This document shows, in pieces, positions 24,647-32,869 of a stretch of 64,000 nucleotides of DNA; the stretch's first letter is position 1; each line of letters opens with the position of its first letter. Origin of the DNA: Chloroflexota bacterium (lineage in GTDB: Bacteria > Chloroflexota > Anaerolineae > Aggregatilineales > Phototrophicaceae). The notes under the pieces were generated by a model that had not been told where the DNA came from, ran no database searches, and saw only the letters and a program-made list of their open reading frames with translations. The position numbers and the translations under genes were made by a program. The stretch lies in the NCBI GenBank assembly GCA_028873975.1, contig JAPPMO010000119.1, forward strand, positions 104,651 to 168,650. Reading direction: 5' to 3'.

Positions 24647-25093
24647 ATGCGATTTCGATTCGCTTGTCTGACGCTCGTCGCGTTCTGGCTGTCCAGTTGC
24701 GGCACGATGGCGATTCCGGTCACAACACCTTTGGAAAAGTCTCCCCCCATCGCGGTGGGGGGAGATTTAGAGGGAGGTAGACCAGGCTCCTGGACGCTGG
24801 AGTACACCGGCGAATGCGCCGGGCGCGGATCGGAGACGATCCAGGTTACCGGCCTGGGCGATGCCGAATTGCTCTTCGACGACTTTCACTTGCGTCGTAA
24901 CACTGAGGGCGTCTTCGAAGGGAGCGCTGATTTCATCGCGCCCATGCCCGCCGACGGCCGCGATGTGGTTTATACAATCGACTATGCGCTGCGCCTGACA
25001 GATGACGGCAAGTTTGCCGGCAGCGAGACGATCACAGAAGGCGGCGGGCACTCGCTGGGCTGCTCGGTGGAATTGTATTATGTTGGAGAGTGA
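24647..25093 (+). CDS. Small predicted lipoprotein of unknown function
   Basis: This protein of about 148 residues has a lipoprotein signal, MRFRFACLTLVAFWLSSC, with Cys18 as the predicted lipidated residue. The mature part begins with a linker encoded by a palindromic repeat (24738-24776), then a domain rich in beta strands (GSWTLEYTGECAGRGSETIQ, and further AELLFDDFHL, VVYTIDYALRLT). Two Cys in the mature domain could form a disulfide. No known family is recognised. The repeat keeps the frame open, which suggests either a tolerated insertion or a gene that acquired its linker from the repeat. It may be a separate transcription unit, since no Shine-Dalgarno is obvious. Confidence 0.5.
   Translation: MRFRFACLTLVAFWLSSCGTMAIPVTTPLEKSPPIAVGGDLEGGRPGSWTLEYTGECAGRGSETIQVTGLGDAELLFDDFHLRRNTEGVFEGSADFIAPMPADGRDVVYTIDYALRLTDDGKFAGSETITEGGGHSLGCSVELYYVGE
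24738..24776 (+). repeat. Palindromic repeat, family A, inside a lipoprotein gene
   Basis: Arms TCTCCCCCCA and TGGGGGGAGA surround a six-base loop at 24740-24765, followed by TTTAGAGGGAGG. The same arms and tail occur at 56408-56448 between two other genes. Here the repeat is read in frame as SPPIAVGGDLEGG after the lipobox. Confidence 0.75.
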
Positions 25094-25173
25094 TCCACGC
25101 AATTTGTCTCACGCTGTGGCTGCGCGGCAACCTCGGTCTTCTCGCCACAGCGACGGTACTTATTCCGCTTGAT

Positions 25174-25404
25174 TCAGTTTTTATCGTCATTTTCTTTATA
25201 TGGCGTCCCGCCTTGCAGTCTTACAAGCCATTCCACGTCTTTGCCAATTTCTGTCATGCGCACTCTAAGCGTACATAACTGGTCGCGTATATCCTTGTGA
25301 GCATCAGAAGATGCCTTCCAAATGAAAAACCCGGTCGCCAAGACACTTGCAGCTATCGCAAGCGCGCCTTCAAAGCTGATTACAAGGGGGGGCGTCTCGA
25401 TCAT
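25174..25404 (-). CDS. Small single-pass membrane protein with charged coiled tail
   Basis: This 76-residue protein has a hydrophobic segment at about residues 9-28 (ISFEGALAIAASVLATGFFI), then a charged amphipathic helix of about 35 residues (SSDAHKDIRDQLCTLRVRMT). The layout resembles small phage or hemolysin-associated membrane proteins, but no family can be named. GAGG lies five bases before the ATG, which supports translation. The surrounding DNA is AT-richer than the flanking operons. It lies in the otherwise empty stretch between the lipoprotein gene and the importer operon on the minus strand. Confidence 0.45.
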   Translation of the reverse strand: MIETPPLVISFEGALAIAASVLATGFFIWKASSDAHKDIRDQLCTLRVRMTEIGKDVEWLVRLQGGTPYKENDDKN

Positions 25405-25537
25405 GTAAGCCTCAAAATAAGTTCGCCTAAATCAGACAAAATCCACCGTTTACGTTGGTGAATTATAGTATTCTACTAATTCAATTCAAAGCCAAACATG
25501 AAATCCCATATTCCCTCAGCCGACGCCAAGCGAAGCT

Positions 25538-26416
25538 TCACTCCAGCCCGGTGCCGGTAATCGCTTGCACATAATAGCGCTGGAAGGGGATCACCAGCAG
25601 AATCGGCACGATGGCCGCGATCATCGAGCCGGCTAGCAATTCGTTCCAGATCGTGCCGTATTGCCCAATCGCCAGCGAAATCTCGACCTGCACCACGCGC
25701 ATCTCCTTGGTGGGCGCGACCAGCAGGGGCCAGAAGAAAGCATTCCACTGGCTGATGAACATCAGCAAGGCGGCCGCCACCAGAACCGGCTTGGAGATCG
25801 GCAAGATGATGCTGACCAGCACCCGCAGCCAGGTAGCGCCGTCTACCCGCGCGGCGTCGATTAGCTCCTGCGGTATCTCGGCGAAGAACTGACGAAAGAG
25901 GAAGATCACCAGACTGTTCGCTAAACCGGGTATGAGCAGCCCCTGCCAGGTGTTGATCCAGTCGAAGCTGTTGACCAGGATGTAACGGGGGATGGCGGTC
26001 AGATCGACCGGCACCATAAACGTGAGCATGACAATCGCCAGAAAGAGCGCGTTCTTGCCGCGGAATTCAAAGCGCCCAAAGGCGAAACCAGCCAGGGCGT
26101 TGACCCCGCCGCCGATGATGACGGTAGCGATCGCGAGGAAAAAAGTATTCCCAACCGCGCGTCCGAAGCCGCGTTCAAACAGGTTGTCATAGGCTTCCAG
26201 CGTGAAATCGACCGGGAAGAGCGCGCGCCAGGAGAAGGGATAGGCGTATTCAAAGACTTTGTGATTGGGCGTGAAAGACGCGGCCGCTGCCCACATCAGC
26301 GGCACGATGACGAAGACCACGCCCAGGATCAGCAAGGCATAGACGACAATCGGCTGCGCCTGGGAGCGCCAAGGCTTTCTGGCTGGGGATGCTGTTGGCA
26401 TCGCGCGATTGGACAT
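25538..26416 (-). CDS. Carbohydrate ABC transporter permease, MalG/UgpE type
   Basis: This permease of about 292 residues has six predicted helices and the MalG-type EAA loop ELIDAARVDGATWLRVLVSI followed by ILPISKPVL. The extracytoplasmic segment after helix 1 includes FTPNHKVFEYAYPFSWRALF. The ATG at 26416 (MSNRAMP) is preferred to a TTG eight codons earlier. It is the last of three genes (binding protein, MalF type, MalG type). No ATPase gene is present in this cluster, as is common for importers served by a shared MsmX-type ATPase elsewhere. Confidence 0.85.
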   Translation of the reverse strand: MSNRAMPTASPARKPWRSQAQPIVVYALLILGVVFVIVPLMWAAAASFTPNHKVFEYAYPFSWRALFPVDFTLEAYDNLFERGFGRAVGNTFFLAIATVIIGGGVNALAGFAFGRFEFRGKNALFLAIVMLTFMVPVDLTAIPRYILVNSFDWINTWQGLLIPGLANSLVIFLFRQFFAEIPQELIDAARVDGATWLRVLVSIILPISKPVLVAAALLMFISQWNAFFWPLLVAPTKEMRVVQVEISLAIGQYGTIWNELLAGSMIAAIVPILLVIPFQRYYVQAITGTGLE

Positions 26417-26456
26417 GTTTTGAACCAGCCTTCGCTTCAATCGTTACAATCGTTAT

Positions 26457-27323
26457 TCAATCGCTGCCCCGCAGCGCGTAGAGTTCGATCCCCACGATGA
26501 TGAATACGATAAGCAACATGACGGACAGCATGGCGGCGGAAGCGCCCAGATCGCCGTAAAGGAAGCCGCGCCGATAGGTCTCGTACATGATCAGATTGGT
26601 CGAAAGCCGCGGACCGCCGGAGGTGAGTAGCAAGATAGGCGCGAACATCAAGAAATTGGCGACGGTATCGGCGACCAGCACAAAAGCCAGCACGCGGCGC
26701 AATAGCGGCAAGGTGATCTTGGTGAAGGACTGCCAGGCGTTGGCGCCGTCGATCTTCGCCGCTTCCAAAACGGGCGGCGGGATGTTCTGCAAACCCGCCA
26801 GGATGAACAGACTCCATAACGGGACGCCGATCCAGGAAGCGATCAATATGATGGACCAGAGCGCTTGATCCACCGAATGCAGGAAGGGTTGCCGCGCGAT
26901 GCCCAATTGCCACAGAATCCCGTTGACCATGCCCGAATTCTGGTCCAGCATCAGCCCCCAGACAATGGCGGTGACGTTGAGCGAAACGGCGATCGGCAAC
27001 AGATAGATGCTCCTGAAAAGGCCGATACCGCGGACGCGCTGGTTAATCAAAACAGCCAGTCCCAGCGCCAGGGCAATCTGAATCGGGTTGACCAACAAGC
27101 TGAAAACAACGGTCACCTGGAAGGACTTCCAGAAAATGGGATCGTTGAAGATGCGGTTGTAATTGGCGAATCCTGCAAAAACACGTTCGCCGCTGCGTAG
27201 TGAAATGACAAACATGCTTTCAAAGAGGGTGGCGATCGTGGGCATCAAATTGAAGACAACCAGCAAAAGCAGCGCGGGCAAGAGGAATAGATAGGGAATG
27301 ATTTGCTGTCGCGCTCGCATCAT
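26457..27323 (-). CDS. Carbohydrate ABC transporter permease, MalF/UgpA type
   Basis: This 288-residue permease starts with a helix IIPYLFLLPALLLLVVFNLM and the family pattern PTIATLFESMFVISL, then AGFANYNRIFNDPIFWKSF. The EAA loop is PPVLEAAKIDGANAWQSFTK with ITLPLLRRVL. It would form the heterodimeric channel with the downstream MalG-type protein, 40 bases away. Between the binding-protein gene and this gene is a 128-base spacer with a stable hairpin. Substrate unknown, probably a sugar or glycerol-phosphate derivative. Confidence 0.85.
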   Translation of the reverse strand: MMRARQQIIPYLFLLPALLLLVVFNLMPTIATLFESMFVISLRSGERVFAGFANYNRIFNDPIFWKSFQVTVVFSLLVNPIQIALALGLAVLINQRVRGIGLFRSIYLLPIAVSLNVTAIVWGLMLDQNSGMVNGILWQLGIARQPFLHSVDQALWSIILIASWIGVPLWSLFILAGLQNIPPPVLEAAKIDGANAWQSFTKITLPLLRRVLAFVLVADTVANFLMFAPILLLTSGGPRLSTNLIMYETYRRGFLYGDLGASAAMLSVMLLIVFIIVGIELYALRGSD

Positions 27324-27404
27324 TCACTTCCGGCGCAGTGTGGACTTTGAATGGTTCAAACGATTGTGCGGGGCAGAGCTGTAGCTGTCTGCCGACCGAA
27401 TGGA

Positions 27405-27437
27405 AAGCAAGAGCCGCGTCTGAGGCAGCCCTTGCTC
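27405..27437 (-). other. Intercistronic hairpin after the binding-protein gene
   Basis: In the minus-strand RNA, GAGCAAGGGCUGC pairs with GCGGCUCUUGCUU over 13 positions (three G-U pairs), closing a seven-base loop, 14 bases after the stop codon. No U-run follows. It is placed like the hairpins at 12537, 31851, 52546 and 56408. Confidence 0.55.
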
Positions 27438-27451
27438 GGTTTACCGGATAT

Positions 27452-28738
27452 CTAGCGATATTTGGCCATTTCACTTTCGATGCGCTGAACAGCCAGATTC
27501 AGCGATTCCTCGACATCGGCGCCATTGCGGATATCCTGGAAGGTATTCTGCAAGATCTGCTCGTATTCCAGGAAGCCGACAGTCACAGCGCGAGGTCTCG
27601 GGTTGACCGTCGCTTCGTCAGCCGCCGTGCGCATGTAGGACATCGGCAGTTCGTCGAACTCTTCTTCGGTCGCGAACATTGCCAGTACCGATTGCTGCGC
27701 CGGGAAGTCCCCGCCGCCGGGTCGACGCCACCACAATTCAGCGCCCTCTCCGGTGGAGATGAAGTGGACGAAGCGCGTCGCCGCATCGACGTTTTCGGTG
27801 TTGGCGTTCACGCCGATATGCCAACTGCCGGTGGGCGTCGCCGGTACGCCGTCCGCGAAGTAGGGATGCCGGGAAACGCCCCAGTCGATGTCGAGATCGG
27901 CATTATTCGCGAAGCGCCCGATATTCCAGGGACCGCCGACGAACATGCAGATATTGCCCGTTTCGAAGATATCGGCGGGCCAGAATTCCTCGCCTTGCGG
28001 CGCCGCGTTCCAGACGTTAAACATGTTGAAGTAGTAGGTATAGGCTTCAATCCACTCGGGCGAATTGATCACGCCGTCCACCGTCAAGCCGTCCTCGCCA
28101 ATCGCGGACCCGCCCAGCGATTCCGGCAATGCCTGCAACTGGTAGATGCGCACCATTTGCTCCCAGATAAAGCCCCAAACATCAGGCGTGCCGTCGCTGT
28201 CGTCGTCAAAGGTCAACTGCGGCGCGATTTCCGCGATCTCTTCCCAAGTCAGGCGATCATCCGCGCCCGGCGGCATCAGCCCGGCTCGGTCGAAGCAGCC
28301 CTTGTTGTAAAACAGCAGTTGCGTAGAGGTGCTGACGGGCGCGGCATAGAGCGTTCCCTCGTAGGAACCGGCGTTGACAGCCGCGGGCAGCCAGTCTTCC
28401 ACCTCGTCGCCGGTGAACACCGGGTCCAGCGGCAGCAGCCAATTGCGCAGCGCATAGCCGGATACCAGCGGCACATCGACCGAAATGACATCGGGCACTT
28501 CCGACCCGGCGCCCAAACGTACTTGTATCTGGGCGAACAAATCGTTGAAGCCGACTTGTTCCGCTTCTACGTTGATATCCGGATTGCGCGCTTCAAATTC
28601 CTCGATGATATAATCTGCGGGCCAGCCCAGCGTCAACCAGGTGATGGTCGTGGGGTCATCCTGGGCGCTGGCCGGCGCTAACAGAATTACGAATATGCCA
28701 AGCAGCGTCGTCAAAAACATTATCTTGCGTCCTAACAT
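27452..28738 (-). CDS. ABC transporter sugar-binding protein, family 1
   Basis: This extracytoplasmic binding protein of about 428 residues has a signal peptide (MLGRKIMFLTTLLGIFVILL, cleavage near ASAQ-D) without a lipobox. Family-1 features are TITWLTLGWPADYIIEEFEA, SGYALRNWLLPLDPVF, the hinge-like TSTQLLFYNKGCFDRAGLMP and CMFVGGPWNIGRFA. The ATG at 28738 has AAGGAGGA seven bases upstream, which rules out longer in-frame starts. It heads the importer gene set 27.3-25.5 kb. The region upstream (28739-29294) holds a MITE-like element and a probable promoter area. Confidence 0.85.
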   Translation of the reverse strand: MLGRKIMFLTTLLGIFVILLAPASAQDDPTTITWLTLGWPADYIIEEFEARNPDINVEAEQVGFNDLFAQIQVRLGAGSEVPDVISVDVPLVSGYALRNWLLPLDPVFTGDEVEDWLPAAVNAGSYEGTLYAAPVSTSTQLLFYNKGCFDRAGLMPPGADDRLTWEEIAEIAPQLTFDDDSDGTPDVWGFIWEQMVRIYQLQALPESLGGSAIGEDGLTVDGVINSPEWIEAYTYYFNMFNVWNAAPQGEEFWPADIFETGNICMFVGGPWNIGRFANNADLDIDWGVSRHPYFADGVPATPTGSWHIGVNANTENVDAATRFVHFISTGEGAELWWRRPGGGDFPAQQSVLAMFATEEEFDELPMSYMRTAADEATVNPRPRAVTVGFLEYEQILQNTFQDIRNGADVEESLNLAVQRIESEMAKYR

Positions 28739-28889
28739 GGTACATCCTCCTTGAACTAGATACATTATGTGGTCTAGCGACAACACATCCGACGGCTCGG
28801 CATCTGAATGGGCGACATTCGCCATCGCGATATATTGACGGGAGTTTAGCGCTTTTGATGGCGTCGCACAAATCTCAAGTCGTGTAAGT

Positions 28890-29147
28890 CAGGGCAACCG
28901 CATCAAAATGATAGCGGCTAAAGTGGCGGGAATCTAAACTGAATATTAACCACAGAGAACACAGAGGGCACAGAGCAAAACATAAAATGTCTTATTTCAA
29001 CTGTGCTTTCGAGTGAAAAATCACGTTTCGCTTATCACTCTTTCTTATGCTTCGTCTCGGATTTTAGAAGAAATGTCGTCTGAATACCTAACCAACTCTG
29101 TGCGCTCTGCGCTCTCTGTGTTGAAAAAAATTTGATGCAATTGCCTT
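28890..29147. mobile_element. MITE-like non-coding element with terminal inverted repeats and 11-bp target duplication
   Basis: The element runs for 258 bases. Its left end CAGGGCAACCGCATCAAAAT matches the reverse complement of its right end, AAGGCAATTGCATCAAATTT. Inside, CACAGAGAACACAGAGGGC is mirrored near the right end by an inverted GAGAGCGCAGAGCGCACAG. It is flanked by an exact direct repeat GTCGTGTAAGT (28879-28889 and 29148-29158), the mark of a transposition event. There is no plausible gene inside, so it would need a transposase in trans. Related copies are at 54607-54951 and 63795-63870. Confidence 0.85.
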
Positions 29148-29294
29148 GTCGTGTAAGTGGCAGTTGTGAAAATATTGCAATATCCACAGAACCAACCCGC
29201 CAGCGGCTTTTGCGGATTTTCGCAAAGTCGCTAAACTTCCTGAAAATTACAAGCCTGCCATGCGGGGACAAGCGCGAAGCTTAGGAGCACTTCA

Positions 29295-30305
29295 ATGAAT
29301 AACCGGATTGTGAACGTCGGCCTCATCGGCACGGGTATGATTGGCAGCTTGCACGCCGGGATCTTGACGAGCTGTACAAATGGCGCCCGGGTCGCCGCGG
29401 TGATGGACGTTGACGGCGAGCGCGCTGCGGCGGCAGCGGCGGATTGCGGCGGCGCGCGCGTCTATTCTGATGCGGAGGCGCTCATTAAAGCCGCGGATGT
29501 CGACGCTGTCCTGATCGCCAGCCCAGACATCTTTCATGCCGAGCAGGCGCTGGCTTGCATCGCCGCTGGCAAGCCGGTGCTTTGCGAGAAACCGATGGCG
29601 ACCACGCGCGCCGATGCCGAGCGTATACTTCGCGCCGAGATGGCGTCGGGGCGCCGGCTGCTGCAAGTCGGTTTCATGCGTGAATATGACCGCGCGCACA
29701 AGGATCTGCTGGCGCTGTCGCGAAGCGGCGCTATCGGCGGCGCGCTGCGCTTCCGCGGCATTCACATGAATCCCAGCCGTTCAAGCCACACGAGCATCGA
29801 TACCGCAATCGTCAACTCCCTGATTCACGACATCCATTCGGCGCGCTTCATGATGGACGCGGAAATCGCCGAAGTCTTCCTGCGCTGGGCGCCAGCGAAC
29901 CCGAAAGACGCGCGATCCGCCCGTTACACGATCATTCACATCAGCTTTGACGGCGGCGCCATCGGCACGCTGGAATGGAGCGGCGACTCCGGCTACGGCT
30001 ATGAAGTCGAGGTCGAGATCACTGGCGAAAGAGGCACGGCGGGGACCACCGGCGTTCACAGCCCGATATTGCGACAGGGTGGTACGCGGTCTCAAGCGAT
30101 CAGCCCCGACTGGCCCCAGCGTTTCTATGACGCCTATGTAGACGAACTGGCGGCTTGGATAGGCTCGGTTATGACGGGACAAGCGACAGGTCCTTCAGCC
30201 TGGGATGGCTATATGTCCCTCGCTGTGGCTGAAGCCTGCGTCAAGTCAGCCGAGTCGGGCCAGCCGGAGCGGGTCATGGGCAGGGAGCGCCCGGCCATGT
30301 ATTGA
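29295..30305 (+). CDS. Gfo/Idh/MocA oxidoreductase, inositol 2-dehydrogenase-like
   Basis: This 336-residue enzyme starts after TTAGGAG. It shows VNVGLIGTGMIGSLHAGIL, the strand DAVLIASPDIFHAEQAL, and PVLCEKPMATTRADAERIL with the EKP lysine. The substrate domain has the His-Asp pair in VNSLIHDIHSARFMM, which is typical of myo-inositol 2-dehydrogenase-like members. It probably oxidises a cyclitol or aldose with NAD. It stands about 196 bases before a binding-protein gene that has its own candidate promoter, so it may be separately expressed or the first gene of the long plus-strand run. Confidence 0.82.
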   Translation: MNNRIVNVGLIGTGMIGSLHAGILTSCTNGARVAAVMDVDGERAAAAAADCGGARVYSDAEALIKAADVDAVLIASPDIFHAEQALACIAAGKPVLCEKPMATTRADAERILRAEMASGRRLLQVGFMREYDRAHKDLLALSRSGAIGGALRFRGIHMNPSRSSHTSIDTAIVNSLIHDIHSARFMMDAEIAEVFLRWAPANPKDARSARYTIIHISFDGGAIGTLEWSGDSGYGYEVEVEITGERGTAGTTGVHSPILRQGGTRSQAISPDWPQRFYDAYVDELAAWIGSVMTGQATGPSAWDGYMSLAVAEACVKSAESGQPERVMGRERPAMY

Positions 30306-30333
30306 CTGCGTCTCTTCGATGTTGCGATTTTTC

Positions 30334-30362
30334 TTGGTTTTATGACGAAATCTGTCTAAAAT
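30334..30362 (+). promoter_or_regulatory. Putative promoter of the 30.5-41.6 kb gene run
   Basis: TTGGTT at 30334-30339 and TAAAAT at 30357-30362 are separated by 17 bases. The pair lies in the 196-base gap before the Tat-dependent binding-protein gene. Confidence 0.4.
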
Positions 30363-30501
30363 TTGAATTGCCGCGGCCGACGCGCTATAGTTGGGCGCAG
30401 GCGGAATTGTCATCCGACTGACGCTATGCGCAAGCGGCGGCGTTGTGACTTGGCGCGGCTAAATTATGTTGGTTTGACCAATAAAGGAGACCGAAAGCAA
30501 A

Positions 30502-31806
30502 ATGAACAAGAGAGGACTTTCCAGAAGACAGTTCTTACAGACTACGGGAGCGGGACTTGCGTCCCTGGCTCTCGGCGGCGTATCGGCGGGCAGCGTGTTG
30601 GGGCAGGGCGATGCGCTTCAATTCTATGGCTGGGATTTCCAGCCCGATACCATCCGCCAGCACCTCGATAATTACACGGCTCAGTCCGGCACCCCGGTCG
30701 AGCTCAACATCATCCCCAACGTCGGCTATTCCACCGGCCTGCAGACCAAGATCCTCGGTGGCGTGCACATGGACGTCTATTACAACTTCAAGTACAACTC
30801 AACGCGCTTTTTCAACGCCGGCTGGGCGCGGCGCATGGACGACCTGCCCGATGCCGATGCCGTCATGGGCGAGATGTTCGCCAGTTCCGTGCCTTCCTAT
30901 ACCACGCCGGATGGTCAGTTGATCAGCATGCCCTACTTCAGCGCGGTGCATGTGCTGCATTACAACGAACGCCTGCTCAGCGAATCCGGCTTTGACGCGC
31001 CGCCGCAGACCAAGCAGGACCTCTATGACCAATGCGCGAAGCTGAAGGCTGATGGGGTCGAGGCGCCTTACCTGGCCTACTGGATCAAGGAATTCTGCGA
31101 GGAATACTTGCAGGTCTATCTCTTGTCGGAAGGCATCACGCCCTTCTCGCCCGCTGGCGAACCGAGTTTTGCCGATGATTCCAGGACGGCGGACGTCTTT
31201 GAATGGTGGCAGGCCATGTTCCAGGACGGCATGACTTCGCCGACCCAGTTGACCGACCAGCCCGGCGAACAGATGACCGCCATGCAAAATGGCACGGCGG
31301 CATTTTATGTCTTGCATCACTACTTCCTCAAGCTGATGAACAGCGGCGGCGGTCCGGAAGTGGATCACTTGCGTATCGCCGGGCGCATGCCCGGTTCGGA
31401 CGGCAAGACCTTCCAGATGGGCGAGGTCGTGCAAATGTCCGATGGTCCCAATGTCGACAAGTCTTGGGACCTGGTCAAGTTCTATACCTGGAAGGACGCC
31501 AACGGCGAACGTTCCGTACACAAGTCATGGGCGGCGGCCGCTGCTTTGGGCGCGCCATATCCCGATTTCTACGACGATCCGGAAGTACAAGCCAACTACG
31601 GCAGCTACTACGACTTCGATCAGATCAAGGATATGTTCGCCAACAACTCCGATGTGGTCCAGGCGCGCAATCAGCCTTGGTACAGCGAATTCCAGACGCA
31701 TGTCGGCGACGAAATCCAACGCATGCTCCAGGGCAATCTGGCGCCGGCGGACGCCGTCGCCAGCCTGGCGGACAAAGTGGTGGAATTGCGGGAGCAATAT
31801 TCCTAG
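30502..31806 (+). CDS. ABC transporter sugar-binding protein, family 1, Tat-exported
   Basis: This 434-residue binding protein has a twin-arginine signal: MNKRGLSRRQFLQTTG followed by a hydrophobic stretch and cleavage near VLGQ-G. The mature protein shows family-1 features: LQFYGWDFQPDTIRQHLDNY, PYFSAVHVLHYNERLLSESG and NGTAAFYVLHHYFLKLM. Tat export suggests that it folds, perhaps with a ligand or cofactor, before crossing the membrane, unlike the Sec-type signals of the other binding proteins here. AAAGGAGA precedes the ATG. It heads a gene run with one MalF-type and two MalG-type permeases. Confidence 0.85.
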   Translation: MNKRGLSRRQFLQTTGAGLASLALGGVSAGSVLGQGDALQFYGWDFQPDTIRQHLDNYTAQSGTPVELNIIPNVGYSTGLQTKILGGVHMDVYYNFKYNSTRFFNAGWARRMDDLPDADAVMGEMFASSVPSYTTPDGQLISMPYFSAVHVLHYNERLLSESGFDAPPQTKQDLYDQCAKLKADGVEAPYLAYWIKEFCEEYLQVYLLSEGITPFSPAGEPSFADDSRTADVFEWWQAMFQDGMTSPTQLTDQPGEQMTAMQNGTAAFYVLHHYFLKLMNSGGGPEVDHLRIAGRMPGSDGKTFQMGEVVQMSDGPNVDKSWDLVKFYTWKDANGERSVHKSWAAAAALGAPYPDFYDDPEVQANYGSYYDFDQIKDMFANNSDVVQARNQPWYSEFQTHVGDEIQRMLQGNLAPADAVASLADKVVELREQYS

Positions 31807-31850
31807 TTTGTCATCCATTCAGCATCAAGCCCACAGACAGGATTGCGATT

Positions 31851-31887
31851 GCGTACGGTTTGGGAAGCAGCTTCCCAAGCTGTACGC
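31851..31887 (+). other. Very stable intercistronic hairpin after the binding-protein gene
   Basis: GCGTACGGTTTGGGAAGC pairs over all 18 positions with GCTTCCCAAGCTGTACGC, including two G-U pairs, around a single base (in practice a three-base loop). It lies 44 bases after the stop and no T-run follows. It probably separates expression of the binding protein from that of the permeases. Confidence 0.7.
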
Positions 31888-31936
31888 GCGTATTCCGGGG
31901 GCATAGCGGCGCCTATCGTGTAACAGGTCTATTCCC

Positions 31937-32860
31937 ATGGCAGCGGTTCGGGCGAGAAAGACAAGCGCGCAAGAGCGCCAACATTGGGATCGCAAATGGA
32001 TCCCCTATGTCTTGCTGGCGCCCGCTATCATCACAATCGTTGTGGTCATTCTCAGTCCTTTGGTCACCACCATCTACTACAGCTTTTCCAATATCGATCT
32101 CATCCGCGATCGCACGACCTTTATTGGCTTCGACAACTACGTTGAGTTGTTCACCAGCCGCCTGTTCTGGAAAGCGGTCGAGATCAATCTGAAGTTCGCG
32201 GCCATCGTCGTCGTCGTCCCGACCCTGATGGGTCTCTTCTTCGCTGTGCTGCTGGTGGAAGACTTTGTGGGACGCGGCCTGGGCCGAACATTGCTGATCT
32301 TGCCCTGGGCCCTGCCCTGGATTGTGATTGGCTTGCTCTGGAACTGGGTCGTCCACTCGCAGTTCGGCGCGCTGAACGGATTGCTCTACAGCTTGGGTTT
32401 GATCGACAAGTACATACCCTTCATGGCGGACGAGAACTGGGCGCTGGTTTTCACCGCGATGGCTTCGGCCTGGCGGCAGACTTCCTTCAGCGCCATCTTG
32501 CTGCTGGCGGCGCTGCAGACCATCCCCGAAGATCTCTACGATGCCGCCAAGGTGGATGGCGCGGGCATGCGCGCGCGCTTCCGTTTTATCACCATCGCCT
32601 GGATTCGCCCGACGCTCACCATTGTCCTGCTCTACAACATCGTCCTGGGTTTCCTGCAATTCGACGCTGTCTGGATCATGACCCAGGGCGGGCCCGGGGA
32701 TGCCACCATGCTGATCTCTGTGCTGCTCTATCGTTATACTTTCATCAATTTTGATCTGGGCATGGGCGCGGCGGTCTCGAACGTGCTGGGCTTGATCACC
32801 ATGGGCGTCGGCTTGATCTTCGTTCGCTTGACTTATCGCTCGCAGTCGACCTATAGCTAG
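31937..32860 (+). CDS. Carbohydrate ABC transporter permease, MalF/UgpA type
   Basis: This 307-residue permease begins with a basic cytoplasmic tail (RARKTSAQERQHWDRKW) and a first helix YVLLAPAIITIVVVILSPLV. Typical blocks are TTIYYSFSNIDLIRD, FIGFDNYVELFTSRLFWKA and the EAA loop EDLYDAAKVDGAGMRARFRF. The late MTQGGPGDATMLISVLLYRY segment is diagnostic for this permease type. It is nine bases upstream of the first of two MalG-type partners. Confidence 0.87.
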   Translation: MAAVRARKTSAQERQHWDRKWIPYVLLAPAIITIVVVILSPLVTTIYYSFSNIDLIRDRTTFIGFDNYVELFTSRLFWKAVEINLKFAAIVVVVPTLMGLFFAVLLVEDFVGRGLGRTLLILPWALPWIVIGLLWNWVVHSQFGALNGLLYSLGLIDKYIPFMADENWALVFTAMASAWRQTSFSAILLLAALQTIPEDLYDAAKVDGAGMRARFRFITIAWIRPTLTIVLLYNIVLGFLQFDAVWIMTQGGPGDATMLISVLLYRYTFINFDLGMGAAVSNVLGLITMGVGLIFVRLTYRSQSTYS

Positions 32861-32869
32861 GCCAATACG

